In this document: positions 47,135-59,989 of the stretch, in pieces
How the letters are laid out: the number at the start of each line of letters is the position of its first letter
Position numbering within the stretch: position 1 is the first letter of the stretch
Origin: Cristatella mucedo
Taxonomy: Eukaryota; Bryozoa; Phylactolaemata; Cristatellidae
Direction of reading: 5' to 3'
Assembly: GCA_009760855.2 (NCBI GenBank)
Contig: WPIO01000005.1
Coordinates: forward strand, 7,273,001-7,337,000
Length of the DNA stretch: 64,000 bases
The notes under the pieces: model-generated
What the model saw: the letters and a program-made list of their open reading frames with translations, nothing else
Told to the model about the DNA's origin: nothing
Databases searched by the model: none
Program-made: the position numbers and the translations under genes

Positions 47135-48484
47135 CTGTAGAAAAATGTCAAGCGATGCCTCAAAATTGCAGCAGCATTCTAGCACTGTAATTTAACTATT
47201 TTTAACAGAAGGGATTAGTGTTGCATGGGACTCCATTGTTGTGCAATATCTCGGATTCCCCATTTTGCGAATGCGCGTTGGGGTGCCCGGTAAAGTCCAC
47301 ACGCGAAATTAGCTGACTTGCTAATCACAAGCAGCACTTTCATATACACGAAGAAAGCAGAGATAGGCTGAATATTTATCGCACAAAATATTTCATCAAA
47401 TTTTAAGACAAACGTGAAAAATACCCTTACCTGATTTCTTGAGGTCGTTTGTGCTTTTAAGTAAAGTTACGGAAATAGCAATTTGAAAACCAATATTAAA
47501 GATGTAATAAGACTGTGATGTTTCTGTTGTGATGGCCCATGCTTTCCATTGGCGTATCATAGAATATGTTCTAATTTCGCTGTGCTATTCTAGGTCTTTC
47601 TTAATGTACACGCCATTGGTCATTTTGTGAGGGTTTGTGAGATTGAATGAACTTTTTTCGATATCTCAATTTCACATTCAGCTTCATACATAATGAGGCT
47701 GAAGATTAGTCGGAAGTTAACTGCTATGAGATAGATCCACTAATTCAGGAGTACATATCCAAAATACATCACAAATCAGGTGCCGGTAGCGAGCTTTAAG
47801 GGATTGAGAGAATATATAGTTATATTAAGGGATTATGAATAGAAAATCCTAATACCCTCTCTTAGGATATAAACATTATTGGTCTATCGCTAGATAATGA
47901 ACTTGCATTGATTAGAAATATTAGATACACCGATCTATTGGCCCGTGTAAAATGAGCTGTGATTGTTAGCATTTTCCGTGTCTTCCCAGAAGAAAAAGCA
48001 AATCCTTACCGTCTCAGCCGTTGCTACCTCATCTACGTCATCAGCCAAAGCAACGGTCCGGATTAGGATTAAGGTACTTTACTAATATTATTGAATGCAA
48101 TATACTGCTCTAAAGAAATGATGATTTATAAATAAGGAAGCATGAATGCATCTAATCAATAATGAAATAAAAGAATGGCTAAAACCAAATGGCAGTCATG
48201 CCGACGGAAAAATGCTGAAAGGCTTGAGATGCCAGTTTTAGTTTAAGCTTAAGCCAAAAAAAAATTCACTACTCTACCTTAGTAGGACACACTAGATAAA
48301 ATAATTATGTTAGGAGGAACAAATTTTCAGGCTTTAATCCCACAAAATAATCAGTAAAAGAAATAAGCGAGCCTTTTTAAAACTATAACGGCGCATTGAC
48401 TCCACAATCAGCAGTGAAATAATCTTATCCAAAATTTAAAAGCTGTTTACTCTAAAGTGTCGAGGCATTAACCTTAAGTCTTAC

Positions 48485-48611
48485 CAGAGGCAGCGAGATC
48501 TTTCCTTTCCAACGGTATAATAGGTATCCAAGGAGCACTCCGACACCGTACGCTTGAAAGCGAGTCCACGGCTTAATGTATAGATCTTCAAACCAGCCAC
48601 CTGCTTCAGAG
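48485..48611 (-). CDS. nrf-6-like exon i: KPWTRFQAYGVGVLLGY block
   Basis: A 127-bp exon with acceptor caattttag and donor CTG/gtaaga. It encodes SEAGGWFEDLYIKPWTRFQA and then YGVGVLLGYLLYRWKGK. Y-xKP(W/Y)-xR-xx(A/P)Y-xVG-xLLGY is a conserved family block. A second AG eleven bases further in would put a stop in frame, so the upstream acceptor was chosen. Confidence 0.95.
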
Positions 48612-49155
48612 CTAAAATTGAAATTGCATAGCAATGACCATCAGATTCTGGGAGAAGTACGTGATGCATAGCAACCGGCAAACAATCGGCGAGGCAGAAA
48701 ACATTCCAGTCGATATAAATACCACGTTTAGCTTGCTCGCTACTTATACAGTTATGGCGTTTATTAGCTAAAGCTCAGAGTTAGCGATGACAACAACTTT
48801 GTCAATTGCTATTGATTATCAATGCACTGCCTTAATTAATGGTCGCGTACGGCTAGGATTGTTCGCGCTAATTTCCTTAGTAATTGCCAATTTGTAAAAG
48901 TGTGCTCACACTGGTTTTAGTGACCGCCAAGAAACCCTTGTAGCCGTAACTCTAACCTTCTAACCTCTTCTATGCGGAGCTTTTAAGTAGATTGGAAGGT
49001 CCAAAGGTTAACAGCGGGAGATATTTTCACAAACCACTCAAACTGAATCCGCTGCTAATGTCTTCTGAAGATTAAGCACGAAACAGTTTTGTTCAATAGG
49101 TCAGGCATTGACTCAACGAGGAAATGCTAGAGTTCGTAGTGAGGGAGGGGCCTTC
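48612..49155. other. intron of the nrf-6-like gene, no recognised feature
   Basis: Start of the 6.9-kb intron on its 3' side; nothing recognised. Confidence 0.5.
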
Positions 49156-49159
49156 GCAT

Positions 49160-49405
49160 TCTCCCGAGAAGAGCTTGGCTGCAGGGGCTCACGGGTTCAC
49201 GCTCCTGGTTGCAGGTTCGAGCCGTGCTGTGAGCGATACTTTATTGCCTAATTACATATTATATATATTATTATATTGCTGTGAGCCATGTATTATTGCT
49301 TATTGCCCGCTGTAAGCGGCGGTTCAGCGGCGGTTAAGGTGTAAGCCGTTGAGGCTCTTCTGCTGCTAAATAAATTAGGCTGTCGAATCAGCTAACTTTT
49401 AAAGT
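49160..49405 (+). mobile_element. SINE A, long variant with AT-rich insert
   Basis: tRNA-like head with box B GGTTCGAGCC, an AT-rich insert at about 49,240-49,285, the CTGTAAGCGGCGG inverted-pair region, AGGCTCTTCTGCTGCTA and AGGCTGTCGAATCAGCTA. Confidence 0.8.
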
Positions 49406-49724
49406 TTTCTAATCGGGGCGTGGACGGGTGCCGGTTGGAGCTTTCACGCACGGTTCCGGCACGTCGTTGTTGGCTACCAACCTGCTACTTTAAGCCGCCT
49501 GCTGAATTTGCGTTGACTTATTAACTCTGCTCAAGTCAGAATGAATAAATATCGCTGCATTTTCTAGTCGCAGGAAAACCACGCCAGCAGCATTGTTACG
49601 CATTTTACGAGGAACATTTTGCAGAATGGCTTTCGGGCGCCAGTGAATATCAACAGCTTTTTGGCTTTCCTCCTGCTAACTAAACCTAAGTTGCTAACTT
49701 TTTGGCTAATTCCTTAGCTGCCTT

Positions 49725-49911
49725 CGTGCCACTAGCCACACTTGCATGCTGACCCTGTGCTTGTCACCCCTAACCATGCTATTCATGCTGTTTATCAAGC
49801 ATGATACCACTCACCCTTCGACCGTGTTTCCTTTGTAGCAAATGTAAAGCGCCTAGAAAGAGACTGAGTTCTCTGAGGGCGCTTTATCAAGTGTATTATT
49901 ATTATTATTAA
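49725..49911 (+). mobile_element. LINE family 1, 3' UTR and tail fragment
   Basis: CCACACTTGCATGCTGACCC UTR, AAATGTAAAGCGCCTAGAAA, AGAGACTGAGTTCTCTGAGG, GCGCTTTATCAAGTG and (ATT)n. Well preserved, so a young insertion inside the intron. Confidence 0.92.
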
Positions 49912-50330
49912 CATGTGAGCAGCTAGTCTGTGTATGTTCACTACACAACACATTTTGTGTCGCTTTCTCGCTGATATTGACCTTGTTTTGCCTTATCAGA
50001 TTTACTGAAAGTGTTAACCAACAAGAAAGTGGTTAGGTGCCGGCCAGAAACATCAACACACTTCGGGAATAAACAATAAGTGAGGGCTGAAAAATACGAT
50101 TGGGAAGCAGGACTTTAGAAAACGTAGCAACATCCCCCCTGCGTAGTAAGTGTTATTTTCTAATTGCTTATGCCTCAGGTGTACAGAAAATGGCCATTAT
50201 TTGCTACAAACTTTGCACGTATGACAGCGACAGTAATTAACTGGAAATTGACCAATTTCAAAAGTGAAAAATGGAGACTAACATCTTTAGCCAGATAGAA
50301 AAGCAAATAATTTAAATTTAAAATGCATTT

Positions 50331-51736
50331 TTGAAGTTGTACACAATTATCACTCAAAGGGATTCAGAAATGAATTCATGTTCTAAATTTGTGGCGATCC
50401 TAAAAAAATATTTTTCTCAAAAAGGCCTACAGCATATTCTCCACCATATTCTTATTATACTGTTTCTGGTATCGACTTCAAAAGTGCAGAATATCCGTGT
50501 GAAAGCATTTGAATCAGTCGTCGTAGTAAGCTCCTTTGTTCTTCTCGACTTTGTCAAGATGAAGATCAATGGTTATGGACTTGGAGTGACTTTATGGATT
50601 CCATTTTGCAATGCTTCTCAAGGAGAGCGTCAATTAGCCGCTTACAGGTTTCAGCCACATAATTGCCCAGAGAGCCATGAAACAGCAAAGACAAGCAATT
50701 CCAAACCAGTTTATCGATCCTGTTCGGCTTCTCAAAGAATTCGTCACACTCTTCGATCTTTATATTTTATCGAAGTAGATACTAGTTTTGAACTGAGCTT
50801 CCGAAAACAATGGGAAGACGTTGCAGATTCTTGAATGACTCACTATCGAGAAACATGAAAAATTGTTTGATGAGGTCTTACTTAATATGCAATTTGATGA
50901 GGTCTTGCTTGATGTGCAATGGTGGCAGCAGCGCATTCCTAAGGAAAACAAGCAGCCGACACTTGATCTTGTTCTTCCCTACTGAGAGCTTGCTCCGCTG
51001 GGGCCAGTCCCTTTTTACATTTTGCCCTTGCGTCGCCACTGTCGCGCAGGCAAATAAATCAAAGAAATTTCGTGAAACCATGCACGGCTCATCTGGAAGG
51101 GCATCATTTGTGAAGTTTCTAATGACCCGCTCGCCATGGTCGCCATACTTTGAGGCACTCAGCCACATCTTGCACTGATGTAGTCCAATTTAAGATGCAA
51201 AGATTGAGCTATCGGGAGAGACGGGTGCTTACACCGTCATAAATCCGCATGGCTTCAAGGCTCGTAAATGAACTCTCAATCGATAGGCATCTTCCATTCG
51301 GCTTACAGGTGGTTCTTATAGCCTCAAATAGACCAGCCTTGTTGCAGAACTTGTTGCAACTTGTTGCAGAATCACAGGCCATCGTATCGATTGAAGGATG
51401 ACAAAAAGTTGGTGCTGTTTTCTTTGATTTGTTACTTTCACACTTGAATGTAATTAGTTCCACTGCTTGATGACAGAAGCTCAGTATTAGACTCGGTATG
51501 GCCAAGGTCAGCAATAAGATCTCTGGGTTCTCTCTGGTTGTGAAAGTTTCGTTTATCCCCAAAGCCACAACACTGATTTCAGCATCAGGATCGACGATGT
51601 CACGGATCTTAGATGTCACAATGACTAATCTCTGCTGATCTCTCTGAGCTGACGAGTGGGAACTTCTGAGGAGCTCTAGGCAGTGCAGTAGTGGGGCAGA
51701 GAATGAAGGAGCGTGTGAATATAGGATATAAGGCAT
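50331..51736. other. ORF-dense stretch inside the intron, unidentified
   Basis: Open frames of 167 codons (50331-50834, plus), 96 codons (50878-51168, minus) and 175 codons (51209-51736, minus) lie in AT-normal sequence where such lengths are unusual. The two minus frames (with WLSASKYGDHGERVIRNF and CNKAGLFEAIRTTCKPNGRC) could be pieces of one decayed protein such as a transposase or a retrogene. No domain was recognised. Confidence 0.3.
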
Positions 51737-52659
51737 GGTCTGGCCAGTTCGACACGTTAGATAGGATTCACCGTGCAGAAACAGCAGCTGTTTGAGTAGT
51801 TAGTGGATCTCCTTTGAAGCTATCAGTACAAAAAACGTGATTTCTACCTAATCTGTCATGCACCACTCTGTAATTATTTCAGAATCACCTAAATGAAAAA
51901 TGAAATTGTATAGATTATTGAAGATTTTTTGGGAAGAAATTTAATCTATAGATCAGCAGTCATCAACTTCTCTTTAATATTTTTATTGCAGTTGTAGCAT
52001 AGAAAGTGAGATGCCCAGAGCTTGCCATGATTCAAAGCAGGCTGGCTGACGGACCGGATGCTTCGTAGGCCTCGCTTACCTTGCCAGACGCTTTGAAAGG
52101 GGGCTATTGGTCTAATTTAGAAGCTTGTCCTCACACATAGCAAAATGCATCTGCTGAGTGCAAGCAACTTCTATATGCCAATCACATATTGTAATTCACT
52201 GTTCTCTTACTATGCAAAATTAAAATTAAAATACTTCATGAAAGTTAGCAAAACTTCTACATTTTTATGAATACAACTCAATAGCGTTATGTCTGAACAA
52301 CCCTAACTAATTCGGGTTGCAGCACACAGCCTACTTTGTGTGGGAACCTGAAATAAACATCGTGTCAAGAATCAAAACAGGAGAACTATAAAATATCGCC
52401 GTCATGATCGAAGAATAAATTATTTCGTAGATCAATAGCTATTTTAATTAATTCTTTGCACAAGGGAAAACAAATAAATGTAAATATTCACACAGTTCAG
52501 TGCTACGAGAAAGTATTTTGTAGCAAATATGGCACGTTGTTGCCTCGACTTGCTCATTTGAAATTCAAAAACAAGAAACAATACAATATTTTGATGTTTT
52601 CAAGAGGGCAAGGGACAGTTGAAGTTTTCAAATAAGAGTTTTGGGCAGCATTATCAGTA
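51737..52659. other. intron sequence, no recognised feature
   Basis: AT-rich, unclassified. Confidence 0.45.
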
Positions 52660-53125
52660 ACACGCCAACATAACATTGAGTAAGTTATCACCTAAATCCC
52701 CAAAATCTTCTAAGAATGCGTATAACAATTTGGTGCCGCGCACTTCTTATGAGGTGGTCAAGGTTTCGCACAAGGTCGAGGCATGCAATGAAAATTTATC
52801 CTTTAAATCTTATCTTAAGATGCATCTGTTTCGGTCAGCTTCTCTTTGCCCTATTGAACTCGTCTATTTTATTCTTACATACTTCCATGGTTACCTGTTC
52901 GTGATAATGCATATTTTATTAGCCACAGGTCTAAGTAACCAGTGACCACAGTGTTTTCCTATTTTCTTTAGCATGCTGGCTTATGCATGACACTTGTCTA
53001 TTTTGCACGTGCGATACGGTATATGACACTAACCCTAGGGTGCTGATTCTCTTATAGAGATTTTTAAACAGCCTGGATAGAGAAATAGTTCTCTTAACGC
53101 ACCAAAAATTACTTATCATTATTAT
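52660..53125 (+). mobile_element. L2-like LINE, third subfamily, C-terminal fragment
   Basis: Open frame with VPRTSYEVVKVSHKVEACNE and LSFKSYLKMHLFRSASLCPI, matching the F-K-xxLKTHLFR end of family 1. A diverged UTR and a tail with AGAGAAATAGTTCTCTTAAC then ATTATTATG follow. Confidence 0.7.
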
Positions 53126-53224
53126 GTCAATAATAGTTTTTATTAACGCTTGAGGAATCTGAATTTAGGGACTCTCAGAAACACACAAGCTGTGCTTCAG
53201 CATATTGTAATAAATTGACGATGC

Positions 53225-53227
<3 letters not shown>

Positions 53228-53300
<73 letters not shown>
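53228..53300. repeat. (GA)n microsatellite
   Basis: About 72 bp pure GA within the large intron. Confidence 0.97.
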
Positions 53301-53302
<2 letters not shown>

Positions 53303-53554
53303 CTTTCAGCAACATTTACTGATAAGAAATTCATTTAAAAGTCCATTAAGCGCCACCCAGGTCTTAATAGACTGCCGAGACGCCCAACTGTGGTGATCTG
53401 CATGTCCTAAAAAGCATCCATTGAAATTCAGAGTGGGAGGTTTAATTTAATTACTACAACAGACAATGAGCAAATCAAATTTATCGAGCTGTTTAGCAGG
53501 ATTCCTAAATTTTTGTTTATTAAGTACTGTCTCTTCGGTGGTTTTACCGCTCCT

Positions 53555-53929
53555 TTGATATCTGCATCCCATTCCTCCGCTTAAAGACCGTTGGCGATAG
53601 AAGCTTTAGCTCTGCAGGTCCTATACTGTGGAACTCGCTTCCACAATTCTTACACAACGACATCTCCTCTCCAACTGCCGACTATGGCACATCTTTTTCA
53701 GCGGTCCTGAACTGCTACTTCTATGCTACTCACTACCTCAACTGCTCTCCTAACTCTGCTATGCTTCCCACTTTCTCTTTGTTGCGCGAGACGAAGTCTG
53801 TTGGCTACCGAATGCGTACCGAAAGCCGCCTAGGCTGTGAGTGCGCTATACAAAACTCTCCTTCGTAACACCCACATGGTTTTTTGACTTTGTGGAGTTA
53901 CTGACGGAGATACATTACATTACATTTCA
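53555..53929 (+). mobile_element. LINE family 2, C-terminal fragment with 3' end
   Basis: KTVGDRSFSSAGPILWNSLP, a SSPTADYGTSFSAVLNCYF segment and LPTFSLLRE, then GGAGTTACTGACGGAGATAC and ATTACATT repeats. Closest relative in the window is 18140-18600. Confidence 0.85.
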
Positions 53930-54075
53930 CCCCTAACCATGTTATCCTTGTTTTTGATTAAGCACGCTACCGCTAACCATTCAATCGTGCTTGCTTTTCA
54001 ATAAATTTAAAGAAGCCAAGAAAAATATTTAGTTCTCGGAGGGTGCTATTTAACTTGTATTATTATTATTTTGAA
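53930..54075 (+). mobile_element. LINE family 1, 3' UTR and tail fragment
   Basis: CACCCCTAACCATGTTATCC UTR, a diverged stem, and (ATT)n. It joins directly to the 3' end of the family 2 copy. Confidence 0.75.
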
Positions 54076-55536
54076 ATGTTTGAAAAACACTATGCTAACA
54101 GCTACGTTTTTGCGAAGTAGTTTTTTATATCCATTGATTAATATGAAGTAATAACTGAGAAAATATTCGGGATACATTTTTAGAATTGGTGAAACTTAGC
54201 ACATCTATCAAATTTTGATTTGCAGGGAGACTTACTTAAAACTTACTTTTAAATTGCACACAACCTAGATCATATTTTTAATACACTTTATTATGTCGCG
54301 TATTAAAATTGTAACAAGTTTTATTTTGCATGTGAAAGTATTGTTAAATAAAAATGCAAATTTCTAAACATTATGACGTGCTGTATTGAAACGAGTTACA
54401 GGTTATGAAAGAGCATCTCAAAATTAACTTAATTAACAAAATTAACGAGTCGTCTATTAGATTGAAAACAACTGACAGCAAGTTTTCATTTGCAGGCCAG
54501 TGGTCTTTATGGTTATATATACGTACCTATTTAAAAGTATATATAGATATATAAATAAATAAATAAATAAATATATGCAATATATAAGTATTTATGTGGG
54601 CATATACAGTGTTAATACCTAGACGTACGAATGCAATGTATATATAAAACTCATCTAACTTGATATATTCGTAAATAAAGCATGCATACAGTGTATTTAT
54701 GTTAAAAGTGCCCAATAAATAAAAAAGAGCAACTGATTCAAAAACTTCATTTCTACATACGCAGAATAGCCGTAGCGATTTCACCCATTTACCAAGGATT
54801 AGTTCTGCATTCACCATCAAGGACTTGTAGACACAGTTTGAGTATTAAAGTTCAAGCATCCAACAGCTGGGATAAGTCAATTTTATCTACATCTTGCAGA
54901 GCGGCAACAAAATTACTTTAAAATCAAAATTTATTCAAGACAAATCACTAGATGCACCTGGCGAGAAAAACGTGGTTCAATTAAAACTATCCAATACAGA
55001 CTATGCTCCATGATCTACCAGCCGAACGCACAACATAGAAAATTCTCACACAAATCCGCCGCAAGAAAAAATCACTTAATCGTGCACGTGTCCCTGTAAT
55101 CCAGAGCGACTATCGAGGATTTCTATTATTCTTCTGAAAGTGCTTCAAACCCTAAGCATTGAAATAATTTTAATATCATAGCCTTTTCTCTCCAGTGCAG
55201 AAAAATTTTGGAACACAAAATGCAACATCGCTTTAGAACATTTTGGAAATAGCAAAACTCTGTTTTTAATGAGGGATTTTTGGAGATACTTTTTTACCAT
55301 CTTGCAAGACGCAGCCTGAACAAATATTTTAAATAGATAATTAGATTGGAAGAAAGAAAACCAATAAATGAGAAGCTGCTGTTAGCAGTTTGCATTTGGT
55401 TAGTGCTCGTATATCAAGAGTGTTGATCACCAATAAAGTGCGAGCCTTTTCAGTTTGCTAAGAGCTCAGACGCCTGGGATACATTGCACGCACTCAGAAA
55501 AGCCAGTTGCACTGACTGTAAAGGCTGCACACTTAC
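54076..55536. other. intron sequence, no recognised feature
   Basis: AT-rich, with a short AAAT run at about 54,546-54,572. The 97-codon minus frame at 54527-54820 is AT-biased low complexity. Confidence 0.45.
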
Positions 55537-55653
55537 GGATCTTCAGCTGCCACGAAGCTTATGCCTAGCGAGTCGCTCACTGAGACGGCAGCTGAAGCAC
55601 CAACACTTGCTACAATTAGCACTGACGTCACAGCAACGCCTATGTACCAAACC
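55537..55653 (-). CDS. nrf-6-like exon h: membrane helix VWYIGVAVTSVLIVASVGAS
   Basis: A 117-bp exon with acceptor caaacgtttcag and donor CC/gtaagt. It encodes a membrane helix (VWYIGVAVTSVLIVASVGAS), then a polar segment ending AAEDP with the proline codon split. The next exon lies 6.9 kb away and supplies the third base C. No intervening exon was needed to keep frame or family order, but a small one in that intron cannot be excluded by eye. Confidence 0.88.
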
Positions 55654-56676
55654 CTGAAACGTTTGATTCGACACAATAGTATTTAGTCAGAGTTAATACA
55701 AAAAGCGATGGGAGATTTTGATTAGCTTTTGAACATAAATGAAGGACGAAAAAAAGAATAGAAATCATAGAGATAATATTAATAGATAATAATACAAATA
55801 ATAGATAATTTTGAGGAGCTTCTCATTTGATGCCAGCCCCTCACTCACTCAGTTAAGGTTTAGTCAGAGCACTTGGTCAATCAAACGTCAATGAAAAAAG
55901 TGATAAAATACCAAAGAAATGCTATGGCCGCATATGAGTATTTTATATTTTGTAAATATTGTAATACAAAATTAATTAAAAATTATCGTGTATGGACGAT
56001 ACAAGCCGGGAGCGACATTTACTTGTAATTATTCGCAGACTAGTTGTTTCTCCTACAATAATGATTATTTATAAAATTAAAGGCGCCGCGAAGCAAATAA
56101 TTTATTCTAGAAATACAAGAAAAGAAAAGCACAGTGCTTTAGGCGTTTCGCTTTTAGTGCAGATGCTACAGCAATGCTTAGGCCGCTTTAACCATCAGAT
56201 ACATATTCATTACTGGATTTTCTTATTGCTTTTGGGCTTAGCTTAACGTAGGGGTAGCCTGCTTTGGGCTTCAAAGCAGCACCCGTAAGTGAAGCCAGCA
56301 TTAATGAGCGTTAATCTTCATCTGTACAAAGCTGAAAACAATAGTATTCTAACTGGTGTACTGGAAATACGAGAGGACAGTAAATCGAATTATTAGTACA
56401 CTACAAGAATAACCAGGTATTAGGCTAAATAAAGCAGAGTACATAATTAAAGATCATCATGTCAATGCAAGCCGAAATATCTGAGAAAACCAACAAAATC
56501 AATGTCAATCACAAACGAGGTGATCCTGAGACTATATAATATGTAAAAAAGCTGTTACGCCAATTGAATTGGCCTGCACAAAGCGCATTCATAGATCTGC
56601 ATGCAAATTGGAGTCGGAATTGGAATAAGAGATTTGATTTGTATGTTATCGGAATTTCAAAATGCATTAAAATTAC

Positions 56677-56756
56677 CTGTACAGTAGATATACTAATACT
56701 GGTGTTATGAGGTAGAACTGCATATCATTAGCGAGGTACCACGTCCAGTCCATGCA
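56677..56756 (-). CDS. nrf-6-like exon g: CMDWTWYLANDMQFY block
   Basis: An 80-bp exon with acceptor ttctttttag and donor AG/gtaatt. It encodes CMDWTWYLANDMQFYLITPV and then a hydrophobic run ending LLYR with the arginine codon split. C-xxW-(S/T)WYLA-xDMQFY is nearly invariant in nrf-6-like proteins, so this exon alone identifies the family. Confidence 0.97.
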
Positions 56757-57034
56757 CTAAAAAGAATGATAAAACCAATCATTATTTTTAATTGTTATTA
56801 GCTGAAGAAAATATTAATAATAGTGCAAAACACTAGTAATGGTAACAGTAAACAATTTATGCAGAACCTCAAGAGAGAAGAATTATTTCTGTCCAGACAA
56901 TCCACCTACGCTGAAAAAGCAGCTTTTCAATTGATAAGTTATAACGTAAGACTTTGAGCTAACATTAGCATGCAAAAGAAAATGGTCACGGAAAGAGCAA
57001 ATGCAGTCAGTGAAAAGCAGGTAGCTTTTTATTT

Positions 57035-57610
57035 TCTTTCCAAATCAAGTCAAGTCAGGGAGCCAAGCCGTGGCAGAAGTAGGCAGTGAGTACCAGAGTT
57101 TGGGAGCGTGCTCTCTGAAGGTAGGTCTCCCAAGAACTTCAGGTTGGTTAAAGTCACACTGATATGACTTAGGTTCAAAAATAAAGATTTCACAATGCGA
57201 AGCCCGACTAGAATTCACTTCAGATAGTTGGGCTGGGGCAAGGGAATAAAGAGACCTAAAAGGGAGAGTCAGAACCTTGAGCTCAATAAGTTGCTTGATT
57301 CAGAATCCGTTCATATTTTCGGGAAATGTGTTGTAGGGAAGTCGCGACTGACAAGCTTAGCAACAGAAATTGTATCAACTGTAAGTGCCTTAATGCACAG
57401 ACAGAAAGACCTGAAAGTTATGAGTTAAGCTAATCGAGAGGGGATGCACGAAGGTAGTGCCCAGCCTGGCTTTGGTGTTGTATCAATATAGAAGCAAGAC
57501 TTGACTTCTTTTCAGTGTTTCGTCGATGAAAGTAGGCAGAGTAGACTGCTGTGAAGCCGCTTTGTGGTGATCTAGCTAAAAGTCATTTTGGAATCGAGGC
57601 AATCGAGGTT
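57035..57610 (-). mobile_element. LINE family 1, old antisense copy
   Basis: Begins with the TCAAGTCAGGGA and GAAGTAGGCAGTGAGTACCA words found in other antisense copies (WNSLPT region) and continues in order to an LDDH-like region. Located in the intron between exons f and g. Confidence 0.7.
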
Positions 57611-57861
57611 TACTCATGCTTCTCATCATTGCTGAATAAAGGTCACAAATTAGATAGTAGGGCCACTATGAACCCTCACTGTGGTCTCCGCAGCGGCTAA
57701 AAACTCTAAAAAGAATAAGTTGCACATGAGGAAGCTTTACTCTAAATACAGAGTCCATAGCAACTGTTTTGCATAACTCGGGCTGTCGTGGTAAGCATTC
57801 GTTGCCTTTCTAAAGACGTATGCCGTAAGAGAACACTTAGTTGCACTCTGTGAGCACTCAC

Positions 57862-58039
57862 AGGTACAGCCTTGTCGCTTGCCGACGGAATAAAATTGTT
57901 GATGTACAGCAAGTTAGTCCACCAGTATTTCGAGCACGAGGGATCCAGCGAGCCACTAGTAGGCCACAGTGGCCCATCGTAGAAATGATTTGCTAGGCAA
58001 GCCCAAACCATAAGCAGCAAAGCATAAACTGCCGTAAGC
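57862..58039 (-). CDS. nrf-6-like exon f: RLT helix and WPTSGSLDPSCSKYWW loop
   Basis: A 178-bp exon with acceptor tactttcag and donor CCT/gtgagt. It encodes RLTAVYALLLMVWACLA (membrane helix), then the loop DGPLWPTSGSLDPSCSKYWW followed by TNLLYINNFIP. Known: G-P-xW, C-xxYWWxN-LLYINNF is a hallmark of the family's large extracellular loop. It ends in phase 0, matching the TGC codon that opens exon g. Confidence 0.96.
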
Positions 58040-59623
58040 CTGAAAGTAGCAAAACAGACAGTAGACACATTAATACGCGAGCATTGCCGATCTGTGTTGA
58101 AAGCTGAAACTCGTGCAATTTTTGTCAGCTTTACAAAGCATATATCAGACAACGTGCTATTTTTTTCTGCTCGGGGACAGCTTGAGTACTAAAAACCAGA
58201 GGTATGAACATCTTTCATTGTAATTCCAGCACGAACTTCTACCGTGTAGAAATAAAAAACAAAACTATTATCTGAACTGATAACCAGAGATTGTTTCTGT
58301 GAAATGGTTTTAAACTTTATTAATTAAGTCTGTTAAATGGTAATGTTAACATTTTGCATCAGTTTCTCTTTTCGCGCGAGTTGTTTTGATAGCAGCGGTT
58401 GAGGAATAAATAAAATGATGCATTAAAAAGCAAAGCTGTTAAGGTTGCTTTGCAGAATGTGCTATAAACATTGAACAATGGTTTTCTCTGGGTTTGAATG
58501 ATAAGCCCATGCAATCTTGTTTTATTGGGATTGCTTAAAAATTGAAACATGTATTACACTACTGGTAATCTATATGTCCAAGATGGGTCCTTTACGTATC
58601 GAAGCATAGCTATCTAGATAAAGAATTTACCTGAAGGAGGTAGCTCGTGGTCCAATATTTAATGCACGCCTAAGTGCTCTCTCCGACCCATGTAATGGTG
58701 AGCCTTTTTGACTTATCAGCCTGCTAGATTGATCTATCAGCCAACCTTTTTTTCTTCCCACCTAGCCAGAATGTTTGATAAGCTAGTCTCTTCGATCTCA
58801 ACCATTTCAAAACAATAATTCAGCTGCAGTATATTTCTCACTACATGGATTTGAAAACGTGTGCATTAGGTGGATTTAGCGAAAAGCCCTCTTATTCTTT
58901 GCCGATTTTTGTCTCGAAAAAACATGGACAACCATTGGCTGAAACCTTTAACCTACTCCGTACTTTCCGATTGTTTTAATTTCAGATTTGGTTATCATCT
59001 TTTCTTCGTTATTTGACGCGAGACTCGGTTATTTACCCAATAAGCATAGAAATGCACATAATTTTATGTAAGAAATGAGAATATCTCAAACAAAACCGCT
59101 TATCCATTCTATATTTAAGGAAGTAAGATGCCTAGATGCCGATCCAAAAAATGCAGGCACAGGGACGCAAAATGCCTAGCAAGTATAACGAGGTAAGCTG
59201 GTGCAGCCGCAAAGTAGCAGCACTAGCTAAAAGATGTGGGTAAATGCGTGAAAACTGAATCCCATACAAACTTGATGCTTAATACACAGAGGCTTGATTG
59301 TTAGTAATGAATATTTAGAAGTTTCAGTAATATAAATTAAAAATAAATCTAGCCAAAGTTCTCAAGTAATATCATGTTGTATAAGTTGTATAAGTGAATG
59401 CCAAAGGTAAGTCTATCCATTGATTGCGCTTTCTAAAAACAATGCAGGCATAGTGATTGATATTCCAATATGAAGTTTTGACATGGGTATTAGACATCAC
59501 GCCACGATAAGGTAGCCAAAGTTCTTAATAGGGCAACATTGTCGTCAGAAATCAGCTTAACAGCATCAAATTTTGGGTGCACAGTTCAACTAAAATTTAA
59601 AATGACTAACAATTCGGTCTTAC

Positions 59624-59725
59624 CTGATGTACCTATGCACATAAAGCATAATCCATTCTTTGGCGCTTAATCGACCTTGTCTCTTTTCGAATTCCTTTAT
59701 GGTAATATATGCTACGAGCAATCCA
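59624..59725 (-). CDS. nrf-6-like exon e: GLLVAY helix and HRYIR motif
   Basis: A 102-bp exon with acceptor tatattgcag and donor AG/gtaaga. It continues the helix as GLLVAYITIKEFEKRQGR and ends EWIMLYVHRYIR with the arginine codon split. The xHRYxR(L) segment before the next helix is conserved in nrf-6 proteins and in many acyltransferase-3 proteins. It is separated from exon d by a short intron of 167 bp. Confidence 0.95.
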
Positions 59726-59892
59726 CTGCAATATAGAAAACATTTCTGTATAGATTCTGATATTAATAGCTAGACGAACGTACTTATCTGTTTGCCTTGC
59801 AATAAGTTGCAAAACAAAAATTAATTTGTAGCGTAGCGTTGACATCAAATCAATGCTGGCGCGCGAACGCAATAATTAAAAGCCATTCCAAC

Positions 59893-59989
59893 CTCAGGAG
59901 GAAAAACGAGTCTACGCTCACTGAAGCGTTGAAGACCACTTGGAAGCTCCATCGTTTGAGAATCTGAGTATACGCCACAGATGGATCAC
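59893..59989 (-). CDS. nrf-6-like exon d: KRWSFQ / SVDSFFLLS block
   Basis: A 97-bp exon with acceptor cctacccacccag and donor AG/gttgga. It encodes DPSVAYTQILKRWSFQ and then NASVSVDSFFLLS with the last serine codon split across the intron. Known: KRWSFQ-x(4)-NA-xVSVD-xFFLLSG is a conserved family signature covering the extracellular turn and the start of the next membrane helix. Phases on both sides agree with exons c and e. Confidence 0.95.
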
